Positions 1-8,997 of a stretch of DNA of 64,000 nt are shown piece after piece. This DNA comes from Kingella_B sp963529665. GTDB taxonomy: Bacteria > Pseudomonadota > Gammaproteobacteria > Burkholderiales > Neisseriaceae. The position numbers and the translations under genes were made by a program. Every line of letters starts with the position of its first letter. Position 1 is the stretch's first letter. Below the pieces are notes generated by a model. The model searched no databases. It saw nothing but the letters and a program-made list of their open reading frames with translations, and was not told the origin of the DNA. The stretch covers positions 1 through 64,000 of the forward strand of contig CAUSAG010000004.1 of the NCBI GenBank assembly GCA_963529665.1, given 5' to 3'.

Positions 1-20
1 TCGCCAAACTCTTTATTTGA

Positions 21-50
21 AACCCCTTTGCTAACGCAAAGGGGTTTTTG
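21..50 (+). terminator. Rho-independent terminator of the gene left of the window
   Basis: A 10-bp perfect stem (AACCCCTTTG at 21-30, CAAAGGGGTT at 37-46) with a 6-base loop runs into a T stretch. It ends transcription entering from the left and separates purK from it. Confidence 0.9.
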
Positions 51-51
51 T

Positions 52-79
52 TTGGTAGAGCGAGGTTTAAAGCTATAAT
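52..79 (+). promoter_or_regulatory. Sigma70-type promoter of purK
   Basis: TTGGTA (52-57), a 16-base spacer and a perfect TATAAT (74-79) lie just after the terminator and about 28 bases before the purK ATG at 108. The match is seen in the sequence; activity is inferred. Confidence 0.6.
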
Positions 80-107
80 TCGCACTTTACTTTTTAACGG
101 CAATCTG

Positions 108-1256
108 ATGAATATTATTTATTCTCCAACGAAATTGGGTATTTTAGGTGGTGGGCAGCTTGGCAGTATGTTTACGATGGCTGCGAAAACAATGGGATAC
201 CAAGTGGTCGTGCTTGATCCTGATAAAAATGCGCCTGCGGCTCGGTTTGCGGATAAGCATCTTTGTGCGCCATTTGATGATGCGGTTGCTTTGGCTGACT
301 TGGCGCAATGTGCGGCGGTTACGACGGAATTTGAAAATGTGAACGCGGTGGCGATGCGTGATTTAGCCTGCAAAACGCAAGTTTCGCCTAGCGGTGATTG
401 CGTGGCGATTGCGCAAAATCGCATTTTGGAAAAATCGTGGATTCGCAAGGCGGGTTTGGAAACTGTGCCGTATCAAGAAATTACGCAGCCAGCGGATATT
501 ACAGCAGAAAGCGCAAAATTTTTGCCTGGGATTTTGAAGACGGCAACTTTGGGATACGACGGGAAAGGGCAGCGCGTTGTTCATTCGTTGGATGAATTGC
601 AAGCTGCGTTTTTGCAGCTTAATCAGGTGCCGTGTGTGCTGGAAAAAAGGGTGGATTTGCGTGCGGAAATTTCGGTGATTGTGTGTCGTTTGAATGATGA
701 GCAGATTGCGATATTTGATGCGGCGGAAAATCATCATGAAAATGGCATTTTGGCGTATTCCATTGTGCCTGCGCGGCTGCCTGAACATATCCAGCAGCAG
801 GCAAAAGAGATGGCGATTCGTTTGGTACACGCGTTGGATTATGTGGGCGTGTTGGCGGTGGAGATGTTTGTGGTGGGCGATGAGCAGCGTTTGGTGGTTA
901 ATGAGATGGCGCCGCGTCCGCATAACAGCGGGCATCATACGCTGGATGCGTGTGCGTCTAGCCAGTTTCAGCAGCAGGTGCGTTTGATGTGTGGTTTACC
1001 GCCTGCGGATACGAAGTTGCTCTCGGCGTGTTGCATGGCGAATATTTTGGGTGATGTGTGGGGCGAGAATGGGGAAGAGCCAAACTGGGCGGCGGTGCTG
1101 AATCATCCGCAGGCGCATTTGCATTTGTATGGCAAAACGCAGTCGCGCAAAGGGCGCAAGATGGGGCATTTTACTGTGCTGGCAGATTCTGCCGATGAAG
1201 CGTATCGCATCGCGCAGTCGTTGCATCAGCAATTACAGTTCAATAAGGCAGCCTGA
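108..1256 (+). CDS. purK: N5-carboxyaminoimidazole ribonucleotide synthase PurK
   Basis: PurK is the cytosolic ATP-grasp enzyme of purine synthesis that carboxylates aminoimidazole ribonucleotide with bicarbonate and ATP. The 382-residue protein has the N-terminal GILGGGQLG nucleotide-fold motif (about residues 11-19), an ATP-grasp lysine segment (KTATLGYDGKGQ) and the NEMAPRPHNSGH metal/substrate motif near residue 265. The open frame begins at 48, but ATG 108 places the Gly motif where family members have it and follows the -10 at 74-79. Translation ends inside a DUS: the last residues, Ala-Ala-stop, are read from GCA GCC TGA. No purE lies beside it in the window. Confidence 0.95.
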   Translation: MNIIYSPTKLGILGGGQLGSMFTMAAKTMGYQVVVLDPDKNAPAARFADKHLCAPFDDAVALADLAQCAAVTTEFENVNAVAMRDLACKTQVSPSGDCVAIAQNRILEKSWIRKAGLETVPYQEITQPADITAESAKFLPGILKTATLGYDGKGQRVVHSLDELQAAFLQLNQVPCVLEKRVDLRAEISVIVCRLNDEQIAIFDAAENHHENGILAYSIVPARLPEHIQQQAKEMAIRLVHALDYVGVLAVEMFVVGDEQRLVVNEMAPRPHNSGHHTLDACASSQFQQQVRLMCGLPPADTKLLSACCMANILGDVWGENGEEPNWAAVLNHPQAHLHLYGKTQSRKGRKMGHFTVLADSADEAYRIAQSLHQQLQFNKAA

Positions 1257-1288
1257 AAATGGTTTTCAGGCTGCTTTGGGTAGGGGTT

Positions 1289-2713
1289 ATGAGCAATTTT
1301 GCATTTTTTTCAGGCTGCTTCAAACGCGCACTTTGCAGCGCGAGCGCTGTGTTGTTGTCGGCGTGTTCGTTGGTGGCATATCAGCCGACCAAAACGATTG
1401 ACCATGTGCGCGAGAATGAGGGCTATCGTTTGGAGCAGAGCATTCAGCGCAGTAATCAAGATAACACTTTGGTAATTATGATGTTTTCGGGCGGCGGCAC
1501 GCGGGCGGCGGCGTTGGGCTATGGCGTGCTGACGGCGTTTAACGATTATCCGTTGCTGCTCAACGGCAGGCGCACTACGCTAACGGCAAGCAGTGATTTG
1601 GTGTTTGGTGTGTCGGGTGGCTCGGTGTTGGCGGCGTATTATGCGATGCACGGCGAGCAGGTGATTCCGCGTTTTGAAGAACATTTTTTGAAGCAGAATT
1701 TCCAGCGGCTGATGTTCAAGCAATCGCTGTCTTTTGCCAATATGCCGCGCTTGGTATCGCCCGAATTTGGGCGCGGCGATTTGCTGCAAGAGCAGTTTGA
1801 GAACACTTTGTTTGGCAATATGACGTTTGGGGATTTGGTGAAATATCGCAAAGGCCCATTTGCCGTAATCAGCGCCACGGACATGGCATCGGGGCAGCGG
1901 ATTGATTTTACGCAGGAAAATTTTGACCAATTTTGTTTAGATTTGTCGGATTTGCGCGTGGCGCGGGCGGTGGCGGCATCCAGCGCGGTGCCTGTGGTGT
2001 TTTCGCCGCTTACGTTGAACAACAACAGCGGTAATTGCGGCTATCGCGTGCCTGAGCGTTTTCAGGCTGCATCAGAGAATGCGGCGGATTCGTTGCAGCA
2101 AAAAACGCGCCATGAGATGCTGTACAATCATTATTATACCGATAGCAAGGCGCGCCCGTTTTTGCATTTGGTGGACGGCGGTTTGACGGATAATTTGGGG
2201 CTGCGCAGTTTGCTGGAAACGCAGGAAATTTACCCGAATAGCTCGTTGCAGGCGATGCTGGAAGCGAAAAACATCAGCCGTGTGATTATTGTGAGCGTGA
2301 ACGCGCAAAACCAGATTAGCGAAACGATTAGCCAAAAGGCGGCGATTCCAACCTTCCGCGAGATGATTAACGCCACGATTGATGTGCCGATTGCGCGGGC
2401 TTCGCAAGAGTCGCTGCGGCAATTTCGCGCGATGGTGGATGCTTGGAACGCGGCGCAAAAAGATGCGGAAAAGCCGATTCGGATGCATTTTGTGAGCTTG
2501 AGTTTGCATGATTTGCCGCAGTCCAAATTGCGTGTGCGTGCGTTGAATATCCCGACGACGTATTATTTGCCGCGCGAGAGCATCAACGATTTAAAGGAAG
2601 CAGCGGCGATTTTGGTGAAACAGTCGCCCGAGTTTCAGCAGCTGCTACAAGAAACGCGGCAGCCTGAAACAAGCGAAACGACGGCATTTCAACCTACGCA
2701 AAATGTGTATTAA
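1289..2713 (+). CDS. Patatin-like phospholipase lipoprotein
   Basis: A 474-residue predicted lipoprotein. A hydrophobic signal ends in the lipobox LSAC (Cys26). A patatin domain follows, with the oxyanion loop SGGGTRAAA (about 64-72), nucleophile elbow GVSGGS (about 107-112) and catalytic Asp in VDGGL (about 295). This Ser-Asp dyad hydrolyses acyl esters of lipids; the substrate is not known. ATG 1289 is chosen over the in-frame ATG at 1259 because it gives a proper signal peptide and has a purine-rich stretch before it. A near-DUS is translated as FSGCF within the signal peptide. The gene follows purK by 32 bases and may be cotranscribed. Confidence 0.82.
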   Translation: MSNFAFFSGCFKRALCSASAVLLSACSLVAYQPTKTIDHVRENEGYRLEQSIQRSNQDNTLVIMMFSGGGTRAAALGYGVLTAFNDYPLLLNGRRTTLTASSDLVFGVSGGSVLAAYYAMHGEQVIPRFEEHFLKQNFQRLMFKQSLSFANMPRLVSPEFGRGDLLQEQFENTLFGNMTFGDLVKYRKGPFAVISATDMASGQRIDFTQENFDQFCLDLSDLRVARAVAASSAVPVVFSPLTLNNNSGNCGYRVPERFQAASENAADSLQQKTRHEMLYNHYYTDSKARPFLHLVDGGLTDNLGLRSLLETQEIYPNSSLQAMLEAKNISRVIIVSVNAQNQISETISQKAAIPTFREMINATIDVPIARASQESLRQFRAMVDAWNAAQKDAEKPIRMHFVSLSLHDLPQSKLRVRALNIPTTYYLPRESINDLKEAAAILVKQSPEFQQLLQETRQPETSETTAFQPTQNVY

Positions 2714-2971
2714 CCAAGTTTTCAGGCTGCATCACAAGCATAGGCAGCCTGAAAATCTATTTCGCCCGCCCAGCATCTGCCCGATGCCAAGCGTTCAATT
2801 TGCTTTTCAGGCTGCCTGAATGGTGTTTGCCCCAAAGGCAGCCTGAAAACCATATAGTTGATTAAACAGACAATGATACGGCGTTGCCAATGCTCTTATG
2901 TGCTGTTCGTACACGGCGGGCATTGTCGCCTGGTCTCATTTTTATTCATTTTCTTTACCAAAGGACATCCC
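2714..2971. repeat. DUS-rich spacer
   Basis: This 258-base spacer holds several full or near copies of AGGCAGCCTGAA in both orientations, including pairs able to fold into stems, and otherwise nothing recognisable. It probably terminates the patatin-like gene. Confidence 0.7.
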
Positions 2972-3154
2972 ATGCAACCCAAATACCTAGCCAAACTCGT
3001 TTGCCCGCTCACCAAAAAACCGCTGGAATACCACGCTGATAAGCAAGAGCTGTGGAGCAAAACCGCTCGCTTGGCATTTCCCATCCGCGATGGCATCCCT
3101 ATTTTGCTGGAAAACGAAGCCCGCGAATTAAGCGACTTGGAAGCCAAATCATGA
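2972..3154 (+). CDS. ycaR: UPF0434/Trm112-like protein YcaR
   Basis: A 60-residue protein of the YcaR (UPF0434) family, small Trm112-like folds usually encoded next to kdsB and lpxK. It shows the family start with LAKLVCPLTKKPL and IRDGIPILL near the middle. Only one of the zinc-type cysteines is present, as is usual for this bacterial branch. ATG 2972 follows AAGGAC. Its stop overlaps the kdsB start (ATGA at 3151-3154), so the two are probably translationally coupled. Function is not established; a chaperone-like role is inferred from Trm112. Confidence 0.85.
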   Translation: MQPKYLAKLVCPLTKKPLEYHADKQELWSKTARLAFPIRDGIPILLENEARELSDLEAKS

Positions 3155-3912
3155 GCACGACCCCGTTCACCGTTATCATCCCCGCGCGGCTGTCGTCCAG
3201 CCGTTTGCCGAACAAAGCGCTTGCCGACATCCACGGCAAGCCGATGGTGGTGCGTGTTGCCGAACGCGCCCAGCAAAGCACCGCCAGCCGTGTCATCGTT
3301 GCCACCGACCACGCCGACATCCAAGCCACCTGCGCCGCGCACGGCATCGCCAGCGTTTTAACTAGCAGCGCGCACCAAAGCGGCAGCACCCGCCTTGCCG
3401 AAGCCGCGCAGATTTTAGGGCTGCCTGAACACGAAATCGTGGTCAACGTGCAAGGCGATGAGCCGATGATACCCGCCGCGCTGATTAACCGCGTTGCCGA
3501 AAAGCTTGCCAACAGCCACGCGCCGATGGCAACCGCCGCCCATCCGCTGCACGATTTTGCCGAATTCCAAAATCCTAATTGCGTGAAAGTGGTGTTGAAC
3601 CAAGCGCAAAACGCGCTGTATTTCAGCCGCGCGCCGATTGCTTATCCGCGCGACATCATGCAAGCGGGCGATTTCAGGCTGCCTGAACCCGCGCCGCTGC
3701 GCCACATCGGCATCTATGCCTACCGCGCGGGCTTTTTGCAACAATACGCCGCCATGAGCGCATCGCCGCTGGAAACCACCGAAAGCCTAGAACAACTGCG
3801 CGTGCTGTGGCATGGCTACGCCATCGCGGTGGAAGTGCTGAGCGATGCGCCGCCAACAGGCGTGGACACGCAAGAAGATTTGGATTTTGTGCGCCGCGAA
3901 TGGGCTGAATAA
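3151..3912 (+). CDS. kdsB: 3-deoxy-manno-octulosonate cytidylyltransferase KdsB
   Basis: KdsB activates Kdo with CTP to CMP-Kdo, the donor for the inner core of lipooligosaccharide. The 253-residue protein opens with IIPARLSSSRLPNKAL (nucleotide-binding loop), has VNVQGDEPMI, and ends with the GVDTQEDLDFVR segment typical of the family. ATG 3151 overlaps the ycaR stop. One DUS is read in frame as FRLPE around base 3673. lpxK lies about 1.9 kb downstream instead of directly beside it as in many Gram-negatives. Confidence 0.95.
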   Translation: MSTTPFTVIIPARLSSSRLPNKALADIHGKPMVVRVAERAQQSTASRVIVATDHADIQATCAAHGIASVLTSSAHQSGSTRLAEAAQILGLPEHEIVVNVQGDEPMIPAALINRVAEKLANSHAPMATAAHPLHDFAEFQNPNCVKVVLNQAQNALYFSRAPIAYPRDIMQAGDFRLPEPAPLRHIGIYAYRAGFLQQYAAMSASPLETTESLEQLRVLWHGYAIAVEVLSDAPPTGVDTQEDLDFVRREWAE

Positions 3913-4018
3913 CCATTTTGCTTTGCCTAAGACCGCACACCCGTTTTCAGGCTGCCTTTGAATAACTCCGTCAAGGCAGCCTGAAACTGCATTCAACCGT
4001 TTTTTCAGGCTGCCTAAT

Positions 4019-4903
4019 ATGCCCACACTCTCTCCCAAAAACGCCTCGCTTGGCTTGATTATCGGCTGCATCGTCTTTGGACTGGGCAGCGTCATCGTTG
4101 CCCATCTGCACATGGGCGCGTATGCCATCGCTTTTTGGCGGCTCGCCGTTGCCGCTGTGATTTTTGCGCTGTTGATGCGCTTTTTTGCGCAAAAATTGCC
4201 ACGCAATCCGCGCGCGCTCGGCTTTGCGCTGCTGTCGGGCGTGTTTTTGGCGTTTGATTTGGCGCTGTGGCACGAAAGCATTTACGCCGTAGGTCCGGGC
4301 ATTTCCACCTTGCTCAATTGTTTGCAAATTTTTTGGCTGAGCATGATTGGCGTGATGTGGTTTCAGGAAAAACTCAGCCGCCTGCAAATCATCAGCCTTG
4401 CGCTCGCCGTAATCGGCATCGCCATCATCGGCAGCCCCGAATTCGGGCACAACAGCCATGCGCTGTGGGGCTTCGTGTCGGGCATCGCATCGGGGCTGAT
4501 GCTGTCGCTGTCTATGGTGTTCGTGCGCAAAACGCAGCAAACCGAGCAAACGTCCATCTTCTCGCTGATGCTGCTGGTGAGCATTGGCGGCATGGCGGCG
4601 CTGGTTGCCCCCGCGCTCACGCTCAACGCGGGCAACGCCCTGCCCGCCACCGCCGCGCAAATCGGCTGGCTGCTGGTTTACGGCGCGGCGATGCAATGCT
4701 TCGCATGGGGGCTGATTGCCTACTGCATTCCGCTGCTGTCGCTGAGCGTAACGGGCTTGCTGTTGCTCACCGAGCCGGTTGCCGCGCTGTTGATAGACTT
4801 CGCTTTTTTGAGCAAACCGATTTCCGCGCTGCAATGGCTGGGCGCAGCCATCACGCTGCTGGCGATTTATTTAGGCAGCCTGAAAACCGAAAAGGCAGCC
4901 TGA
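4019..4903 (+). CDS. DMT/EamA-family transporter
   Basis: A 294-residue inner-membrane protein with about ten hydrophobic helices in two EamA-type halves (for example AYAIAFWRLAVAAVIFALL near the start and VTGLLLLTEPVAALLIDF in the second half). Such proteins export or import small metabolites; the substrate cannot be read from sequence. The ATG comes directly after an inverted DUS pair (about 3975-4017). The stop codon lies in another DUS, giving the ending KAA. Confidence 0.85.
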   Translation: MPTLSPKNASLGLIIGCIVFGLGSVIVAHLHMGAYAIAFWRLAVAAVIFALLMRFFAQKLPRNPRALGFALLSGVFLAFDLALWHESIYAVGPGISTLLNCLQIFWLSMIGVMWFQEKLSRLQIISLALAVIGIAIIGSPEFGHNSHALWGFVSGIASGLMLSLSMVFVRKTQQTEQTSIFSLMLLVSIGGMAALVAPALTLNAGNALPATAAQIGWLLVYGAAMQCFAWGLIAYCIPLLSLSVTGLLLLTEPVAALLIDFAFLSKPISALQWLGAAITLLAIYLGSLKTEKAA

Positions 4904-4923
4904 AAGCGAGTTTACGAGCTTCT
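4893..4923 (+). repeat. Extended DUS unit, copy 1
   Basis: A DUS (4893-4904) followed by GAGTTTACGAGCTT (4908-4921). The same 14-mer consensus GAGTTTACGMGCTT next to a DUS recurs at 5646-5674, 7353-7381, 7476-7503 and 11284-11312. Confidence 0.75.
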
Positions 4924-5059
4924 ATAAAGTAAAACGCATTTTGCCGATTTTCAGGCTGCCTTTGTCGCATGATTTTATGATTTTTGTTTACAAGGAGACC
5001 ACCATGGTGCCATCTGCCACACCGCCACCCTAACCGAATGGAACGGCGAACAAGGCATC

Positions 5060-5656
5060 GTGCAAGCCGACGATGGTGGGCAATATTCCATTACGCGCCA
5101 ACAGATGTATTACAGCCCTTATCATGTGGGCAGCCGCGTACAGATTTATGTGGAGAATGGCGAAGTGGTGGATGGCGGATTGATTCCGATTGCGGGCGAG
5201 CCTGGTGATGAGTGGCTAACGCAGCAGCCGATTGCTGAGTTTAAACAGTCTATTAAATGGTTTATTGCGATTGTTTTGCTCAAGGCAATTGTTATTTCGC
5301 TTATTCAAGGGATTATTCTTTCATCGTTTCGGGACAAAGGTAGCAAACATATTATCCCAATCGCCCTTATCTATTTACCGTGCGCCATTCTGATGTGTTT
5401 GATGCAAAAGCGCTGCCAAATAACCTGCACGCAAGAAGGCATCATCATGAACTACGGTGGCATGCAGTTTCTTGCATGGCGCGATATCAGCCACACCGAA
5501 ACGCGGCGCAGCCGTATTTTCAGGCTGCCCTATTTGGTTGTGCATAGCAAAAATGAAAACGAGCAATCTGCCATGCGCATCAATGTGTTTCTATTCGCTC
5601 CCCAGCAGCGCGAAGCCTTGCAAGACATTATCCGCAGCCATATTCAGGCAGCCTGA
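5060..5656 (+). CDS. Membrane protein with cold-shock-like N-terminus, start disrupted
   Basis: An unrecognised protein of 198 residues if started at GTG 5060. Two hydrophobic helices lie at about 68-88 and 95-113, followed by a cytoplasm-like tail ending in a DUS-encoded QAA-stop. The same frame stays open upstream to 4973 and reads LTEWNGEQGIVQADDGGQY across the GTG, which resembles an OB-fold/cold-shock domain (WN-x-E-x-G-x-I...DGG). It has no start codon there. A good ribosome site (AAGGAG, 4992-4997) instead serves ATG 5004, which is one base out of frame and stops after nine codons. A one-base deletion in the G run after ATG 5004 would explain this. The gene may be broken, phase-variable or affected by a sequence error. 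Confidence 0.6.
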   Translation: MQADDGGQYSITRQQMYYSPYHVGSRVQIYVENGEVVDGGLIPIAGEPGDEWLTQQPIAEFKQSIKWFIAIVLLKAIVISLIQGIILSSFRDKGSKHIIPIALIYLPCAILMCLMQKRCQITCTQEGIIMNYGGMQFLAWRDISHTETRRSRIFRLPYLVVHSKNENEQSAMRINVFLFAPQQREALQDIIRSHIQAA

Positions 5657-5674
5657 AAACGAGTTTACGCGCTT
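5646..5674 (+). repeat. Extended DUS unit, copy 2
   Basis: A DUS at 5646-5657, which supplies the stop codon of the preceding gene, is followed by GAGTTTACGCGCTT at 5661-5674. Confidence 0.75.
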
Positions 5675-5774
5675 AGGCAACCACCAAACCCACGCGGCGC
5701 ACCCCCTGCGCCTTTTTTACGCCCCGCGCCCATTTGCTAAAATCCCCACCCCATCCCCCAAAGGCAGCCTGAAA

Positions 5775-7286
5775 ATGCTCCACGCCATCCTAGAACGCCA
5801 TTGGCAAAGCCCCAACTACATCCTGCGCCTATTGCTGCGCCCGCTTGCCATCTTGTTTGGCAAAATCGCCGCCCGCCGCCGCGCGCGCTATCTTTCAGGC
5901 AGCCTGAAAAGCGAAAAACTGCCCGTTCCCGTTGTAATCGTGGGCAACATCCACGCAGGCGGCACAGGCAAAACCCCCATTACCGCCGCGCTGGTTGCTG
6001 CCTTGCAAGCGCGTGGCATCGCCGTGGGCATCATCAGCCGTGGCTACGGACGCAGCCTGAAAACGCCCCACGTTTTAACCGCCAACAGCACCGCCGCCGA
6101 AGCAGGAGACGAACCCTTGCTGCTCCACCGCTGCACCCACGCCCCCACCGCTGTTGCCAGCCGCCGCGTTGAAGCCGCCCGCGCCTTGCTCGCCGCCCAT
6201 CCGAGCCTGCAAATCATCATCGCCGACGACGGCCTGCAACATTACGCGCTCGCCCGCGACCTAGAAATCTGCGTATTCCCCGCCGCCGATGCCGCCCGCC
6301 GCGATTTAGACGTGCTGCCCAACGGCGGACTGCGCGAGCCCATCGCCCGCTTGCGCGAAGTGAACGCCATCGTGTTCAGCCAAGCCGCGCCGCCCATTGC
6401 CACCGCCGCGCAACAGCATTTCAGGCTGCCGCCACACATCGCCTTGTTCACCAGCCAAGTCCACGCCAGCGCGCCTTATCGCTATGCTCAGCCCAGTGAA
6501 AAACTGCATGCAGGCAGCCTGAAAACCAATGCCCGCTGCGTTGCCATCGCCGCCATCGCCCGCCCGCAGCGCTTTTTTGACAGCCTAGCCGCGCAAGGTT
6601 TTCCCATCGCGCAAACCATCGCGCTGCCCGACCACGCCGCGCTAGACATCACCGCGCTGCCCGCTGCCGACTATATTTTCGTTACCGAGAAAGATGCCGC
6701 CAAACTGCCGCCGCCCGATAAAGCCCCCGCAAATATTTGGGTATTGCCGATTGACGCGCAGATTGCGCCCGATTTGGCGGATTGGGTGTTGGCGCAATTG
6801 GGAACAAACATAAGGCAGCCTGAAAACCCAAACACAACGGAACAAACCATAAAGGTTCAAAATCTAAGGCTGGAAAACGGTTTAGCCGCAGGCAATATTG
6901 AGCTGCCGCATCAAAACCAAATAAAACAGATAGATATTGTTTTTAACAACGAAGCCAACGGCATTGAGAACATGGCGCAAATCAAGCCGATGGTTGCCAA
7001 GATTGAGCAATTTTTTAGAGATGCCGACTGGGATAAATTATTGTTTTTGATTGCCAAAGACGTTAATGAAGCGTGTTACGCGCAAAGCGATTACGCCCCG
7101 ACCGCATCAGACCATGCCGAGTTGGCGCAGAATTTGCAGATTGTGCACATCGGCGCTTATGCGGTGGATATGGTTGTTTATTTATACGCGCCTTTGTTTT
7201 TGCCCGATATGAATATTACTTGCCAAATTGTTTATAAAAATCAACGAATAGAAAACTTGGAAATTTATGATAAAGCGCAAGCGTAG
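5775..7286 (+). CDS. lpxK: Tetraacyldisaccharide 4'-kinase LpxK with extra C-terminal domain
   Basis: LpxK is the inner-membrane-associated kinase that phosphorylates the 4' position of the lipid A precursor. The N-terminal part (about residues 1-345) is a complete LpxK: membrane-proximal start, the P-loop-like GNIHAGGTGKTP (about 57-68), ISRGYGR, and IIADDGLQH. The protein continues to 503 residues, whereas the family normally stops near 330-345. The join at residues 347-351 is RQPEN, read from a DUS (6813-6824). The extra 150 residues have no lipid A enzyme motif and look like a separate small alpha/beta domain I do not recognise. The ATG at 5775 lies one base after a DUS (5762-5773), whose AGG may act as the ribosome site. 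Confidence 0.9.
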   Translation: MLHAILERHWQSPNYILRLLLRPLAILFGKIAARRRARYLSGSLKSEKLPVPVVIVGNIHAGGTGKTPITAALVAALQARGIAVGIISRGYGRSLKTPHVLTANSTAAEAGDEPLLLHRCTHAPTAVASRRVEAARALLAAHPSLQIIIADDGLQHYALARDLEICVFPAADAARRDLDVLPNGGLREPIARLREVNAIVFSQAAPPIATAAQQHFRLPPHIALFTSQVHASAPYRYAQPSEKLHAGSLKTNARCVAIAAIARPQRFFDSLAAQGFPIAQTIALPDHAALDITALPAADYIFVTEKDAAKLPPPDKAPANIWVLPIDAQIAPDLADWVLAQLGTNIRQPENPNTTEQTIKVQNLRLENGLAAGNIELPHQNQIKQIDIVFNNEANGIENMAQIKPMVAKIEQFFRDADWDKLLFLIAKDVNEACYAQSDYAPTASDHAELAQNLQIVHIGAYAVDMVVYLYAPLFLPDMNITCQIVYKNQRIENLEIYDKAQA

Positions 7287-7653
7287 TTTGCCGCGCGTGG
7301 TTTTAAGTGTTTAGGCAACCTGAAAATGGGGTTACCGCTTTTGCTTGGGCAGAAGCGCGTAAACTCGCTTTCAGGCTGCCTTTGGTTTTGCATGGAGACG
7401 CGGCTTGCTTGCCAAATAACGTTCGCAGCAACAAGGCGTGCTAAGCTGTTGGCAAAACAATGCCACGCGATTAACGGCAGCCTGAAAGTGAGTTTACGCG
7501 CTTGGCGCGAAGCTAAAACGGCTTGGCAGGCTTGAACAAAGCGCAAATCCCAAGCGCAGACTCATCACACATCAAGCGCTGCAAAGTTTCGCACGCCGCG
7601 CGGTAAATACCGCTATAATCCGCCCCGTTTTTTTTACCCGTCTTAACATAATC
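7287..7653. repeat. DUS-bearing spacer before the purine permease
   Basis: A 367-base spacer with two extended DUS units (7353-7381 in reverse; 7476-7503 forward, followed by GCGAAGCTAAAA at 7507-7518) and other DUS copies. A TATAAT at 7614-7619 could be the -10 of the permease gene, but no convincing -35 lies upstream of it. No gene is visible. Confidence 0.6.
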
Positions 7654-8997
7654 ATGAGCAATCCCAACACTTCTTTACTTGAACGCTGGTTCAAACTTGC
7701 CGAAAAAGGCACCACCGTCCGCACCGAATTGCTGGCAGGTTTCACCACCTTTCTCACCCTGTGCTACATCGTCATCGTCAATCCCAGCGTGTTGTCGCAA
7801 GCGGGCATGGATTTCGGCGCGGTGTTCGTGGCCACCTGCATCGCCTCCGCCATCGGCTGCTTCGTGATGGGCGGCTTGGCAAACTATCCCATCGCGCTCG
7901 CCCCCGGCATGGGCTTGAACGCCTATTTCACCTACAGCGTGGTGATGGGCATGGGCGTATCGTGGCAAGTCGCACTCGCAGCCGTATTCGTTTCAGGCTG
8001 CATTTTTATTGCGTTTAGCTTGTTCAAAGTGCGCGAAATGCTGGTGAATGCGCTGCCGATGAGCTTAAAAATGGCGATTGCGGCGGGCATCGGGCTGTTT
8101 CTCGCGCTGATTGCGCTCAAAGGCTCGGGCGTGGTGGTCGCCAGCGAAGCCACGCTGCTGAAAATGGGCAATCTGTACATTGAACACGACGGCGCGAAGC
8201 TGCCGAACTACCCCGTTTTGCTCACGCTGGCGGGCTTGTTTTTAACCATCGCGCTGGATTATTACCGCGTGCGTGGGGCGATTATCATCAGCATTTTTGT
8301 GATTACCGCCATTGCCGCTGGCTTGGGCTTAACGCAGATAGACGGCGTGGTGTCCAGCGTGCCCAGCATCGCGCCTACTTTTATGCAAATGGATTTTAGC
8401 CACTTGTTTTCAGGCAGCCTGATTGCGGTGGTGTTTGTGTTTTTCTTGGTGGACTTGTTTGACAGCACGGGCACGCTGGTGGGCGTGTCGCACCGCGCGG
8501 GGCTGCTGGATGAAAACGGGCATTTGCCGCGCCTGAAAAAGGCGTTGTTTGCCGACAGCATCGCTATTGTGGCAGGTGCAGGCTTGGGCACATCGTCCAC
8601 CACGCCGTATATTGAAAGCGCGTCGGGCGTGGCAGCGGGCGGGCGCACGGGCTTAACCGCGATTATGGTGGGCGTGCTGATGCTGGCGTGCTTGTGGTTT
8701 TCGCCGCTTGCCAAAGCCGTGCCCGCCTTTGCCACCGCGCCCGCGCTGCTGTATATCGGCGTGCAAATGATGCGCTCCGCCATTGAAATCAACTGGAAAG
8801 ACATCACCGAAGCCGCGCCCGCGTTTTTGACCATTGCGTTTATGCCGTTTACTTATTCCATCGCCGATGGCATTGCAATGGGCTTTATCAGCTATGCGGC
8901 GGTGAAGCTGCTGTGCAACCGTGTGAAAGATGTGCCGCCGATGGTGTGGTTTGTGGCGGTGGCTTGGCTGGCGAAATTTTGGTTTTTGGGGGCGTGA
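7654..8997 (+). CDS. NCS2/AzgA-type purine (adenine/guanine/hypoxanthine) permease
   Basis: A 447-residue inner-membrane permease of the AzgA branch of the nucleobase transporters. Seen: TVRTELLAGFTTFLTLCYIVIVNP at the N-terminus (a family hallmark), ALAPGMGLNAYF, FFLVDLFDSTGTLVG, and GTSSTTPYIESASGVAAGGRTGLT. These are the conserved substrate-path motifs of AzgA/GhxP/AdeP proteins. About 12-14 hydrophobic segments are present. Uptake of adenine, guanine or hypoxanthine by proton symport is the family role; which base is preferred cannot be decided here. It stands alone between DUS-rich spacers. Confidence 0.92.
   Translation: MSNPNTSLLERWFKLAEKGTTVRTELLAGFTTFLTLCYIVIVNPSVLSQAGMDFGAVFVATCIASAIGCFVMGGLANYPIALAPGMGLNAYFTYSVVMGMGVSWQVALAAVFVSGCIFIAFSLFKVREMLVNALPMSLKMAIAAGIGLFLALIALKGSGVVVASEATLLKMGNLYIEHDGAKLPNYPVLLTLAGLFLTIALDYYRVRGAIIISIFVITAIAAGLGLTQIDGVVSSVPSIAPTFMQMDFSHLFSGSLIAVVFVFFLVDLFDSTGTLVGVSHRAGLLDENGHLPRLKKALFADSIAIVAGAGLGTSSTTPYIESASGVAAGGRTGLTAIMVGVLMLACLWFSPLAKAVPAFATAPALLYIGVQMMRSAIEINWKDITEAAPAFLTIAFMPFTYSIADGIAMGFISYAAVKLLCNRVKDVPPMVWFVAVAWLAKFWFLGA

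Noticed and set aside
3971..4834. 287-codon minus-strand frame opposite the DMT transporter
   Set aside because: Antisense shadow with Arg/Gln/His-rich composition; the plus-strand protein has clear membrane helices.
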